Assembly (NCBI GenBank): GCA_035575715.1
Contig: DATLXN010000011.1
Location: forward strand, 90,309 to 154,308
DNA: 64,000 bases
DNA from: JACCSI01 sp035575715
GTDB taxonomy: Bacteria > Acidobacteriota > Vicinamibacteria > Vicinamibacterales > UBA2999
Direction of reading: 5' to 3'
The notes beneath the pieces are model-generated. The model did no database searches and was not told where the DNA came from. It saw nothing but the letters and a program-made list of their open reading frames with translations. This document shows positions 51,966 through 59,312 of the stretch, piece by piece; position 1 is the first letter of the stretch, and each line of letters starts with the position of its first letter. A program made the position numbers and the translations under genes.

Positions 51966-52858
51966 TCGACGATCACGGCACCGGCACGGCGCTGCGCACC
52001 TTCCGGCACCTGCGTATCCGACTCGGGCTGGTTGAATGACGACTGGCGACCGGCGACTGACGACTGGCTCAACCCTGCTTTGGCCATCTTCGGCCGTGCC
52101 TCGAAGGCAAGAATCGCGGTGCGAAGCGTTGCTACGGCGGTCGCCGGTGCCATGTCGGCACCCAGCGCCTCTCGCAGCCGGCGTAACGCGCGCGCGTGGA
52201 GTTGCGACACACGCGATTCGTTGACGCCAAGCTCCGCACCGATCTCTTTCATCGTCACTTCACCGTAGTAGTAAAGCGAGATGACCCGGCGCTCACGCGC
52301 CGGCAACGTGTCCATGGCGCAGCGCACCCGATTGCGCACTTCGCTCTTCTCATAGGCGTGATCCGGACGTTCCGGTTCGGCCGGAACCATGACCGCCGGC
52401 AGCTGCGCTTCATCGACGTTGTCGCCGCACGACAGCGGTGACGTCGATTCAATCGTGTTGATCCGAACGATCGTCTTGCCGAGCCGCTTTTCATCAGCGC
52501 CCATCTCGTTGGCCAGATCCGCAAGCGACGGTTCGTGGCCGAGGCTGATGCGCAGCTTCTCGCGGGCCGCTTCGAGTTCGCGACGGACGCGCCGCACGCC
52601 GCGCGGCCAGGCATCTTTACGCAGTGCGTCGATCATCGCGCCGCGGATGCGTCGCTCGGCGAAGGTTTCAAACTTGATTCCGCGCGCTTCATCAAACCGC
52701 TCAGCGGCGTCGATCAGGCCAATGACGCCGTCCTGGACCAGGTCGCCAAGGTCGATGGAGTGCGGCATGGTCGACGCCATTCGCCGGGCCAAGGCTTCGA
52801 CGAAGGGCAGGCCAGCTTCAACTCGGGGGGCGTTGTGCTCGCTTAATTGGGCGCTCAT
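51791..52858 (-). CDS. FliA/WhiG-type sigma factor with a repeat-extended C-terminus
   Basis: A 355-residue sigma-70-family factor lacking region 1. Region 2 is LVQDGVIGLIDAAERFDEARGIKFETFAERRIRGAMIDALRKDAWP, region 3 is REKLRISLGHEPSLADLANEMG, and region 4 is RVISLYYYGEVTMKEIGAELGVNESRVSQLHARALRRLR. The recognisable factor ends near residue 240. The tail then crosses a CGACTGG heptamer repeat (52037-52068) and runs 175 bases antisense over the kinase gene. AGGAG precedes ATG 52858. No flagellar gene is in the window, so the regulon is unknown. Confidence 0.85.
   Translation of the reverse strand: MSAQLSEHNAPRVEAGLPFVEALARRMASTMPHSIDLGDLVQDGVIGLIDAAERFDEARGIKFETFAERRIRGAMIDALRKDAWPRGVRRVRRELEAAREKLRISLGHEPSLADLANEMGADEKRLGKTIVRINTIESTSPLSCGDNVDEAQLPAVMVPAEPERPDHAYEKSEVRNRVRCAMDTLPARERRVISLYYYGEVTMKEIGAELGVNESRVSQLHARALRRLREALGADMAPATAVATLRTAILAFEARPKMAKAGLSQSSVAGRQSSFNQPESDTQVPEGAQRRAGAVIVDYATASLAARNKSPNRNGLASHRQPVSSKNRSASVPATAPVTKMTRRVRAGAAVAMAR
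52037..52068. repeat. CGACTGG/CGACCGG heptamer repeat within the sigma factor tail
   Basis: Four to five seven-base units (gactggc, gaccggc, gactgac, gactggc). Read on the minus strand they encode SQSSVAGRQSS and remove any nearby stop codon. Confidence 0.8.
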
Positions 52859-53029
52859 TCTCAGTCTCCTGCCGGTGCTCGGGGGGCGGTGGTCGGGCAT
52901 CGGGGTCGACATTCGCGACTCCCGACGCCCGACGTTCCGTCCCTCGAAGATGTGCCGGTCGACTGACCTATTGGCAACGGTAATGCCAGCTTTGTGCAGC
53001 CGCGTGGTGCCGCGTGCAGGATTGTCCAT

Positions 53030-53418
53030 GAGCTTCGCTAAGTGGCTAAGTTGTCAGGTACTTATACGCATCTTCACGCGCAGAAGTGGGAAGGGAAATA
53101 CGGTCGGCTTGGGGCGGAAACGCCAAAGTTCTGACTATCCCGCCGCAGTCGTCGTCAAGATTTTGACGAGCTCATTACGAAATTCGTCGCGAATGCACGG
53201 TTTGGAAATCGCTCGGTTGTGGGGACGGAGGTCGTTGGTGGGGACGGAGGTCGTTGGAAGTCACGGGGGCTGGGGACGGAGGTCGAGAAGTCCCTTGGGG
53301 ACGGAGGTGATCGCAAATCTTGAGGAGGTGATCGCAAATCTTGACGGTGATCGTCGCGAAGCTGACCGTCGAGATCACGCGATCACCAGATCACCAGATC
53401 ACCCGTTGTCTGCCGATG
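53030..53418. other. Non-coding region with several kinds of direct repeat
   Basis: This 389-base gap upstream of the sigma factor contains four copies of ggggacggaggtc (53219-53310), a perfect 21-base tandem duplication beginning ggaggtgatcgc (53303-53323 and 53324-53344), and gatcacca octamers (53371-53405). Short open frames here are low-complexity. On the minus strand TATAAG near 53065 could be a -10 for the sigma factor gene. Confidence 0.5.
53303..53344. repeat. Perfect 21-base tandem duplication
   Basis: Two identical adjacent 21-base copies starting ggaggtgatcgcaaatc, followed by a diverged third start (cggtgatcg). The identity implies a recent duplication or an unstable site. Confidence 0.9.
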
Positions 53419-53628
53419 CTAAAGATGCTCCCGGAGGACCCGGGTCACCGTCATCGCTTCGAGCGCTGCACCAACCACATGCGACGCCCGCGCGCGATGC
53501 GCATCGTCAGGCGCTTTGGCCTCGAGCAATTCCGCATGCGCGAGGATGACGCCCAACTGATTGTTCAAGCGATGAAACAGGACCTGCAGATCGTTGATCT
53601 CTGAATGATTCGCGCGATCTTCGTGCAA
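53419..53628 (-). CDS. Stand-alone histidine-kinase dimerisation-like peptide
   Basis: A 69-residue open frame from TTG 53628. The sequence LQVLFHRLNNQLGVILAHAELLEAKAPDD resembles the HisKA dimerisation helix of NtrB-type kinases (FxHxLNNxLxxIxxxAELL), with the candidate phosphoryl His in FHRLNN, and a second helix follows (ARASHVVGAALEAMTVTRVLRE). No ATP-binding domain follows. It may be a minimal phosphotransfer protein like a reduced ChpT or a remnant. Neighbours are signalling genes. Confidence 0.55.
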   Translation of the reverse strand: MHEDRANHSEINDLQVLFHRLNNQLGVILAHAELLEAKAPDDAHRARASHVVGAALEAMTVTRVLREHL

Positions 53629-53633
53629 GGTGT

Positions 53634-53670
53634 TGATCCCTGATCCCTGGCCCTGATCCCTGATCCCTGT
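53634..53670. repeat. TGATCCC heptamer repeat
   Basis: Five units of tgatccc or a close variant between two small minus-strand genes. Confidence 0.88.
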
Positions 53671-53673
53671 TAG

Positions 53674-53868
53674 TTACGCCGCCGAAGTCGGTGCGGATAA
53701 CCGGACACCGTCAGGCTGACGCCACAACGAGTCCTGGAAGATGCGGATGCTGCCGCCGGCGGTGCGAACGTATTCGACTTTTCCCGCGGCAATCCAGTTG
53801 TATATCGTGCGGCGGCTGACGCCGACCATCTCGCACGCCTTCATGATGCTGACCGTCTGGCGCTCCAT
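53674..53868 (-). CDS. Small excisionase-like helix-turn-helix protein
   Basis: A 64-residue protein. MERQTVSIMKACEMVGVSRRTIYNWIAAGKVEYVRTAGGSIRIF is a MerR/excisionase-type winged helix with the typical GG wing. It would bind DNA directly. GAAAGAG precedes ATG 53868. There is no integrase or phage gene nearby, so it is more likely a regulator of neighbouring genes than an excisionase. Confidence 0.82.
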   Translation of the reverse strand: MERQTVSIMKACEMVGVSRRTIYNWIAAGKVEYVRTAGGSIRIFQDSLWRQPDGVRLSAPTSAA

Positions 53869-53936
53869 CTCTTTCGTATGCCTCCAAGCAAATGTATCGG
53901 TTCAAGCCCGGGCGGGATTAGGCCAGGTCGTGAAAA

Positions 53937-53996
53937 GGCGGGTAGGGGCAGGTAGGCAGGTAGGCGGGTAGGCGGGTGGGCAGGTAGGCAGGTGCA
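53937..53996. repeat. GGTAGGCG octamer tandem repeat
   Basis: Seven units of ggtaggcg/ggtaggca/ggtgggca upstream of the sigma-54 activator gene, in one orientation only. Confidence 0.88.
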
Positions 53997-54015
53997 AGGC
54001 GTCTGATATTTGCAC

Positions 54016-54041
54016 TTGACGCCGTCAGGCTGGGGCGTCAA
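54016..54041. promoter_or_regulatory. Inverted repeat upstream of the sigma-54 activator
   Basis: TTGACGCC (54016-54023) and GGCGTCAA (54034-54041) form a perfect 8-10-8 inverted repeat 21 bases before ATG 54063. TTGACG also resembles a -35 box. The absence of a T run argues against a terminator; an operator is more likely. Confidence 0.5.
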
Positions 54042-54062
54042 TATTCTGGCGCATGGCCGTAA

Positions 54063-55442
54063 ATGACTGAGCGCTCGACACATCTGCTCCTGGTAGACGA
54101 CGAGTCGGCGCTTCGGACGGTGGTCGCGGAGCGTCTGGCTGAGCAAGGGTTTGATGTTACCGAGGCGGAATCTGGCGAGCGGGCCATTCAGCTGCTCAGC
54201 GAGTTCGCCTTCGACATCGTCATTTCGGACCTGCGGCTGCCGGGCGTTGATGGACAACACGTCATCGAATCGGCGCTCGAGCGTTACCCCGGCATCATCG
54301 CGATCGTGGTCACCGGCTACGGGACCGTGAAAGACGCGGTCGACGCGATCAAGCGCGGCGCGGCAGACTTTGTCGCCAAACCGTTTCAGTTCGACGAGTT
54401 GTTGCACGTCCTCCATAACGCGCTCGAGCAGAAGCGGTTGAAAAACGAGAACGCGTATCTGCGATCGCAACTCGACGAGCGATTCGGGCTTGGTGCGATC
54501 ATCGGCCGCAGTGCGCGGATGCGCACGTTGTTCCAGTTGATCGAAACGGTGGCGACCACCACCACCACGATCTTGATCAATGGCGAGACCGGCACCGGCA
54601 AGGAAATGGTCGCGCGCTCGATCCATCAAACCAGCCCCCGTCGTCAACAACGCTTCGTCGCACTCAACTGCAGCGCGATCCCGGAGACGCTGCTCGAAGC
54701 GGAATTGTTTGGTCACATGCGCGGGGCGTTCACCGGCGCTGTCGGCACGCGGGTCGGTCGCATCGAACAAGCCGATCGTGGCACGCTGTTCCTCGACGAA
54801 GTGGGGACGATGGCGATGTCGCTGCAGATGAAATTATTGCGTGTGCTGCAGGAGCGCGAGTTCGAGCGCATTGGCGACAGCAAAACGATCAAGGTCGACG
54901 TCCGCGTCGTCGCGGCGACCAATGCCGACCTCGCGAAGATGGTCAAGGACGGCACCTTCCGCGAAGACTTGTATTACCGCCTCAACGTGATTCAGATCGA
55001 GTTGCCGCCGCTACGCGACCGCAAGGAAGATATTCCGCTGCTGGTCCATCACTTCGTTGCCAAGTATGCGAACGGAGCAACGGCGCCGCTGATCTCGCAA
55101 GATGCCATGCGACGCCTGATGGCCTATCCGTGGCCCGGCAATGTGCGCCAGTTGGAGAACGCCGTCGAACGCGCGATGGCGCTGCTCGGTGGCCGCTCGA
55201 CGATTGAAATGAATGACCTGCCGCCGGAGATTCAATCGGCCCCGATCTCGATACTCCCCGCCGTAGATTTTCCGGACACCGGCGTCGATCTGCCAACACT
55301 GGTCGAACAAATCGAACGCGACCTGATCGGCCGCGCGTTGTCGCGAACCGGTGGGAATAAGGCGGCGGCGGCGGGTCTGCTCAATCTGAAGCGGACGACG
55401 CTTGTTGAAAAGTTGAAGCGGCTGCCGGGGGCGCATCATTAG
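54063..55442 (+). CDS. Sigma-54-dependent response regulator (NtrC family)
   Basis: A 459-residue activator. The receiver (LLLVDDESALR, IVISDLRLPGVDG, FVAKPFQFDE) is followed by an AAA+ domain with Walker A GETGTGKE, GAFTGAVG (the sigma-54 contact loop), Walker B GTLFLDEVG, and the R-finger region, and ends in a Fis-type helix-turn-helix (GGNKAAAAGLLNLKRTTLVEKLKRL). It opens sigma-54 promoters on phosphorylation. The kinase at 50478 is a plausible partner. Candidate sigma-54 promoters in the window lie at 3499 and, more weakly, 35837. Confidence 0.95.
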   Translation: MTERSTHLLLVDDESALRTVVAERLAEQGFDVTEAESGERAIQLLSEFAFDIVISDLRLPGVDGQHVIESALERYPGIIAIVVTGYGTVKDAVDAIKRGAADFVAKPFQFDELLHVLHNALEQKRLKNENAYLRSQLDERFGLGAIIGRSARMRTLFQLIETVATTTTTILINGETGTGKEMVARSIHQTSPRRQQRFVALNCSAIPETLLEAELFGHMRGAFTGAVGTRVGRIEQADRGTLFLDEVGTMAMSLQMKLLRVLQEREFERIGDSKTIKVDVRVVAATNADLAKMVKDGTFREDLYYRLNVIQIELPPLRDRKEDIPLLVHHFVAKYANGATAPLISQDAMRRLMAYPWPGNVRQLENAVERAMALLGGRSTIEMNDLPPEIQSAPISILPAVDFPDTGVDLPTLVEQIERDLIGRALSRTGGNKAAAAGLLNLKRTTLVEKLKRLPGAHH

Positions 55443-55496
55443 GGGAACAGGGGAACAGGGGAACAGGGGATCAGGGATCAGGGATCAGGGATCAGT
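55442..55496. repeat. GGGGAACA octamer and GGGATCA heptamer repeat
   Basis: Three gggaacag units of eight bases pass into four gggatca units of seven. It is the only TGATCCC-family locus in the window with the complementary strand on plus. It begins at the stop codon of the activator gene. Confidence 0.88.
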
Positions 55497-55878
55497 TCTG
55501 TCGAGCTGTCGAGCTGTCGCGGTCGCGCTCAACCGATGCGGCCAGCGCGTGGAGCATCCGCCCCACCTCCGACGACTCGGCGAGCAGCTTTTCAATTCGC
55601 CCTCGATCGCCCAGATGCAAACGAGCAGCGAGTTCCAATTGCGTCTGCAACTCGGCCTCTGACCCTGACGCCATATTCAGGTGATTCAAGAAGTATCCGG
55701 TCCGTCTCGCTTGTCCTTCAGCAATGTTCGACGGGATAGACACCGCGGCGCGGCGGAGTTGCGTGGTCAAGCCGTACTGTTCGTGACGAGGGAAGCATTC
55801 AGTGAGCTCGTAAATGCGTTCGACCAGGACCATCGCACGCTGCCAGACCACAAGGTCGCGGAACGATGTGATCGCCAT
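55492..55878 (-). CDS. Four-helix-bundle protein (S23/IVS-encoded type)
   Basis: A 128-residue protein. The family pattern is clear: FRDLVVWQRAMVLVERIYELTECFPRHEQYGLTTQLRRAAVSIPSNIAEG, then GYFLNHLNMASGSEAELQTQLELA and IEKLLAESSEVGRMLHAL. Such proteins occur in 23S rRNA intervening sequences, as free genes, and in relatives (Avd) with diversity-generating retroelements. No reverse transcriptase or template repeat is seen here, and no rRNA. ATG 55878 is chosen because the conserved domain starts there; the open frame runs back into pgl. Confidence 0.88.
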   Translation of the reverse strand: MAITSFRDLVVWQRAMVLVERIYELTECFPRHEQYGLTTQLRRAAVSIPSNIAEGQARRTGYFLNHLNMASGSEAELQTQLELAARLHLGDRGRIEKLLAESSEVGRMLHALAASVERDRDSSTARQN

Positions 55879-56035
55879 GCGGTGTGTCGGTGCATGGCGC
55901 ATGCCCACGTGAAAATAAGCTTTTTCGAGGGTTCCCGGAGACGAGCGTGAGATTTTTGCGATCGCAAAGTCGACTCTGTGTGGAACTTTTTGCAGCGAGA
56001 CAGTCCGCAGATGCGGCGAGACAGCTCGACAGAAC

Positions 56036-56090
56036 TGATCCCTGATCCCTGATCCCTGATCCCCTGCTCCCTGATCCCTGATCCCTATCC
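56036..56090. repeat. TGATCCC heptamer repeat downstream of pgl
   Basis: Seven units, tgatccc with one ctgctcc variant, ending one base before the TAG of pgl. Confidence 0.9.
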
Positions 56091-56813
56091 CTACCGCCCC
56101 AGAAACCCCCTTCTCAGCGCCTGGTCCGTAAACACCGTCACGCTTTTCCCCTGCGCAACCACCATATCCAGCGGCGTGGAGAGGGAGCCGCGAGACACCG
56201 CTTGTTGCAGCACCTCCCGCTTTCGCGTCCCGAGCGCGATCACCCAGATCTGTCGCGCGCGCAGGACGTAGGACATCGTCAGTGTCATTCGTCGCGGCGG
56301 CGGCTTGGGCGCATCGTCCAGCGTGGTGACGCGGGTGTCGTCCATCAACGTCTTGTGTCCGGGGAAGAGCGAACACACGTGGCCGTCTTCGCCGATGCCG
56401 AGGATGAGCAGGTCGAGCGCGGACGGCAGCACGGCGGCGTAGTCGCGCGCGGCGCTGGTCAGGTCTGGTTGATCCGCGGGCATCGGTAGAGCGTGGGGCC
56501 GGCGCGCGCCGAGAGGACCCAGCAACAAGCGTTCGGCGATCGCGAAGTTGGAGTCCGCGTGGTCCAGCGGCACGGCGCGTTCATCACCCCAATACAAAGT
56601 GATGCGATCCCACGCCACCGCCGCCTCGCGTAGCGCGCCGAGAAAGATCAGCGCAGTGGAGCCGCCGGTCAGGCCGCAGGTAAATCGGTGCGGCTCGTCG
56701 GCCATCCCCGCGCCGCGATCGAGCGTGGCGCCAACGGTCTCCTCAAACAGTTCAGTAATCTGCGTCCGCAGCTGAGCTACCTGCGCAACCACGATTTCCA
56801 CGCCGTTAAGCAT
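56091..56813 (-). CDS. pgl: 6-phosphogluconolactonase
   Basis: A 240-residue DevB-type lactonase. FTCGLTGGSTALIFLGAL, ITLYWGDERAVPLDHADSNFAIAERLLL, and LILGIGEDGHVCSLFPGH (active-site His) are characteristic. It hydrolyses 6-phosphoglucono-lactone in the oxidative pentose phosphate pathway. ATG 56813 begins MLNGVEIVVAQV; the extension above it is antisense to the disordered-protein gene. No zwf or gnd gene is adjacent. Confidence 0.92.
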   Translation of the reverse strand: MLNGVEIVVAQVAQLRTQITELFEETVGATLDRGAGMADEPHRFTCGLTGGSTALIFLGALREAAVAWDRITLYWGDERAVPLDHADSNFAIAERLLLGPLGARRPHALPMPADQPDLTSAARDYAAVLPSALDLLILGIGEDGHVCSLFPGHKTLMDDTRVTTLDDAPKPPPRRMTLTMSYVLRARQIWVIALGTRKREVLQQAVSRGSLSTPLDMVVAQGKSVTVFTDQALRRGFLGR

Positions 56814-56873
56814 ACCGACGCTAGGGATAGCTCGGTGAAGGCGAGGAACGATCCCCGAATCCCTGATCCCCCG

Positions 56874-56879
56874 TAAAAT
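56874..56879 (+). promoter_or_regulatory. Leaderless-type -10 element, disordered-protein gene
   Basis: TAAAAT ends six bases before ATG 56886. The spacer GGAGAG could also serve as a close Shine-Dalgarno. A short TGATCCC copy lies just upstream at 56858-56872. Confidence 0.45.
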
Positions 56880-56885
56880 GGAGAG

Positions 56886-58913
56886 ATGCCTCCCCGCCAC
56901 GCCTACTGGACCATCATCCTCGACGACCAACCAACTGCGTTTCGTGCCCACGAAGCGGAGGAGCTGCTGCCGACGCTCAATCGACTCAAAGAGAAGCACG
57001 CCTCGGCGGTGATGAAGTGGTTCGAACGCGGCAAGTTATTCGAGTCGCGTGACGCCGCGAAAGACGCCGGCGGCGGGGCGGGTGAGCGGCGGTGGGAAGG
57101 CCCGCGCCCTGATCGTGACGATCGTGGCGGTGCGGAGGATGCGCGAGCGCCGCGGCCGCGATCGACCAGCCCTGCCAAGGACAAGAACTGGCGGCCAGGA
57201 GGCGACCACAAGGACCCGCGTCAGAAATACAAAGACGCGTCGAAAGCCAAATGGGATCGCTTCAAGCAGAACATTCGTGATCGCTCCGAGCGCGGCCGGG
57301 CCGCGGCGGCGGCTGGTGATGCGCCCCCGGCTGACAACGCGGCTGACAACGCGCAGGAACACGAGATCGATGGATTAGATCCGGAGACGTTGCTGTCAGG
57401 CGCAACAGATCCGGAAACGTTTTCACCGCCGCACGGCGATCCGTTGCGCGAACACATCGATGAAGACGCCGATCACGACGACGATGGCGATGACGATAGC
57501 GACGACGATGGCGACGATGAGGGGAATGACGAGTCGGATGACTCCGATGAAGCGAGTAATGTGCACGGGTCCGAAGACACCGGTCGCGCGGAGCGTCAGT
57601 CCCCCGACGATGATGATGACGATTCCGAATTAGAAGACGGCGCGCCGTCACGTCCGCATGGCGATGCAGTGGTGCATCCGCCACGTCGATCGCAGGACGA
57701 TCGCGGCGAGCGGCCACGGCCGCCGCGGCGTGACGAAGGCGAGTCGCGAGGCGAACGCCCGGGTGGAGGGTATCAGGGCAAGAAGCCGTGGACTGACCGC
57801 CCACCACGCCGAGACGGCGAGCGTCCTGGCGGTGGCTATCAAGGCAATCGCCCGTGGGGCGCAGATCGCGATCGGCAAGGCGGGTCGCGTCCGCCAGGCG
57901 GCTCCGCCCGAGCGACGCCGGACGGAGCCGAGTCGAGGGGCTATCAAGGCAGCAAGCCATGGAACGATCGCCCGCCACGGCGCGACGACGAGCAGGGTGG
58001 GCCGCCGCGCGAAGGCGGCGAGCGCGGCGGTGGCGGTTATCAAGGCAATCGTCCGTGGAGTGATCGCCCGCCTCGGCGCGACGACGACCGCGGGGGCTCG
58101 AGGAGTGAATCGGGAAGCGGATACCAGAATCGCGAACGCCCGAGTGGGGGAGGCTACCAGGGCAATCGGCCATGGAGTGATCGCCCACCACGTCGAGACG
58201 ACGAGCGCGGTGGTCCGCCACGCGGTGATCGGCCCAGTGGCGGTGGTTACCAGGGCAGCCGTCCGTGGGGCGGGGGTGGTGACCGTGATCGAACTGGCCC
58301 TCCGCGTGAGGGAGGATGGCGTCCACAAGGTCCACCAAGTGGCGATCGGCCTTACGGCGATCGGCCGCCGCGTCGTGATGACAATCGCGGGGGCTATCAG
58401 AACCGCGAGCGGCCCGGTGGCACGTCCCGAGGGAGCTCAGGCGGCGGCGAGTCGAGGGGCGGTTATCAAAATCGTGAGCGGCCGTCCGGTGGCGGCTCGT
58501 CCCGACCGAGCGGGGGTTCCGGCGAGTCGAGGGGGTACCAAGGCAACCGCCCGTGGGGTGGTGGTGGAGGGGATCGCGGTCGTGGCGGTCAAGGTGGCCC
58601 GCCACGGGAAGGCGGGTGGCGCCCACAAGGTCCGCCGCGTGATCGTCCGCCCGGCGATTATCCGCCTCGCCGTGACGATGACCGTGGCGGCTCCGGAGGC
58701 CGGCCTGGCTATGAAGGTCGCAAACCGTGGGGCGCCGGCGGCGGCAGCGGCGCGCCTGATCGCGAGCGCAAGACGTGGACGCCGAAGCCTGGCGGCGGCA
58801 AACCGTGGGGCGCAGGCCCTGGCAATCGCCCGCCTGCTGGTGGACGCAAACCGTGGGGATCAGAACGCGGGGACGCGCCGCGTGAGCCGAGAAAGCCGAG
58901 CGACGATGAATAG
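56886..58913 (+). CDS. Large low-complexity acidic and RGG/YQG-rich disordered protein
   Basis: A 675-residue protein in three parts. Residues 1-62 are a folded-looking domain (HAYWTIILDDQPTAFRAHE; MKWFERGKLFESRDAAKDA). Residues 63-150 are basic (WRPGGDHKDPRQKYKDASKAK). Residues 185-245 are an Asp-rich tract with runs of DDDD. Residues 246-675 repeat a motif of about 20-25 residues, GGGYQGNRPWSDRPPRRDDE-like, nine times, with many RGG boxes and regularly placed Tyr and Trp. I do not recognise the family. Composition is that of proteins that bind RNA and phase-separate. The frame is single and intact, and codon use is that of a real gene. Confidence 0.75.
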   Translation: MPPRHAYWTIILDDQPTAFRAHEAEELLPTLNRLKEKHASAVMKWFERGKLFESRDAAKDAGGGAGERRWEGPRPDRDDRGGAEDARAPRPRSTSPAKDKNWRPGGDHKDPRQKYKDASKAKWDRFKQNIRDRSERGRAAAAAGDAPPADNAADNAQEHEIDGLDPETLLSGATDPETFSPPHGDPLREHIDEDADHDDDGDDDSDDDGDDEGNDESDDSDEASNVHGSEDTGRAERQSPDDDDDDSELEDGAPSRPHGDAVVHPPRRSQDDRGERPRPPRRDEGESRGERPGGGYQGKKPWTDRPPRRDGERPGGGYQGNRPWGADRDRQGGSRPPGGSARATPDGAESRGYQGSKPWNDRPPRRDDEQGGPPREGGERGGGGYQGNRPWSDRPPRRDDDRGGSRSESGSGYQNRERPSGGGYQGNRPWSDRPPRRDDERGGPPRGDRPSGGGYQGSRPWGGGGDRDRTGPPREGGWRPQGPPSGDRPYGDRPPRRDDNRGGYQNRERPGGTSRGSSGGGESRGGYQNRERPSGGGSSRPSGGSGESRGYQGNRPWGGGGGDRGRGGQGGPPREGGWRPQGPPRDRPPGDYPPRRDDDRGGSGGRPGYEGRKPWGAGGGSGAPDRERKTWTPKPGGGKPWGAGPGNRPPAGGRKPWGSERGDAPREPRKPSDDE

Positions 58914-58937
58914 CGCACCTGGCAACAGGCACCGGCG

Positions 58938-59279
58938 TTGATCGCTCACATCGTGCTATTCCGGCCGCAAGCCGGCCTGACCGCATCTGAGCGCGACACC
59001 TTCGTCGGTGCGCTCGAGCACGCGCTGACCAACATCCCGCTGATCAAAAGCGCGCGTGTCGGGCGTCGCGTCACGCTCGGTCGGTTCTATGACCAGGAGA
59101 ACAACCAGGACTTTCCATTCGTGGCGATTCTGGAATTCGAGAATGAAGCGGCGCTGAAGGAGTATCTCGCCCACCCCGCGCACAAGACGTTGGGTGAGCA
59201 GTTCTACTACGCGGCGGATGCGGCGTTAGTGCTGGACTTCGAGATGTTCGATGGCGACCGCGCAAAGGATTTGATCTAG
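58938..59279 (+). CDS. Dabb-family (stress-responsive A/B barrel) protein
   Basis: A 113-residue protein from TTG 58938. IAHIVLFRPQAGLTASERDTFVGALEHALTNIPLIKSARVGRRV and FVAILEFENEAALKEYLAHPAHKTLGEQF are the Dabb pattern, a ferredoxin-like dimeric barrel. Members act in stress response or polyketide cyclisation; the function here is not known. It lies 24 bases after the disordered-protein gene and may be co-transcribed with it. Confidence 0.87.
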   Translation: MIAHIVLFRPQAGLTASERDTFVGALEHALTNIPLIKSARVGRRVTLGRFYDQENNQDFPFVAILEFENEAALKEYLAHPAHKTLGEQFYYAADAALVLDFEMFDGDRAKDLI

Positions 59280-59283
59280 GGGC

Positions 59284-59310
59284 AGGGATCCCTGATCCCT
59301 GATCCCTGAT
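59284..59310. repeat. TGATCCC heptamer repeat between convergent genes
   Basis: Nearly four units between the Dabb stop and the carbamoyltransferase stop. Confidence 0.88.
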
Positions 59311-59312
59311 TT

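Noticed and set aside
53090..53160. Possible cyclic di-GMP riboswitch (ggcggaaacgccaaagttctgac)
   Set aside because: It only loosely recalls the GEMM core, lacks the paired helices and receptor positions, and no plus-strand gene follows.
53674..53868. Excisionase-like protein as a sign of a prophage or integrative element
   Set aside because: No integrase, attachment site, tRNA or phage genes are nearby.
55492..55878. Four-helix-bundle gene as the Avd of a diversity-generating retroelement
   Set aside because: No reverse transcriptase, template repeat or variable repeat was found in the window, and no 23S rRNA surrounds it.
57262..58986. A 574-codon minus-strand open frame and a 427-codon plus-strand frame across the disordered-protein gene
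   Set aside because: Both are shadows of the Gly/Arg/Asp codon bias of the gene at 56886-58913; they have no recognisable domain and no own start signals.
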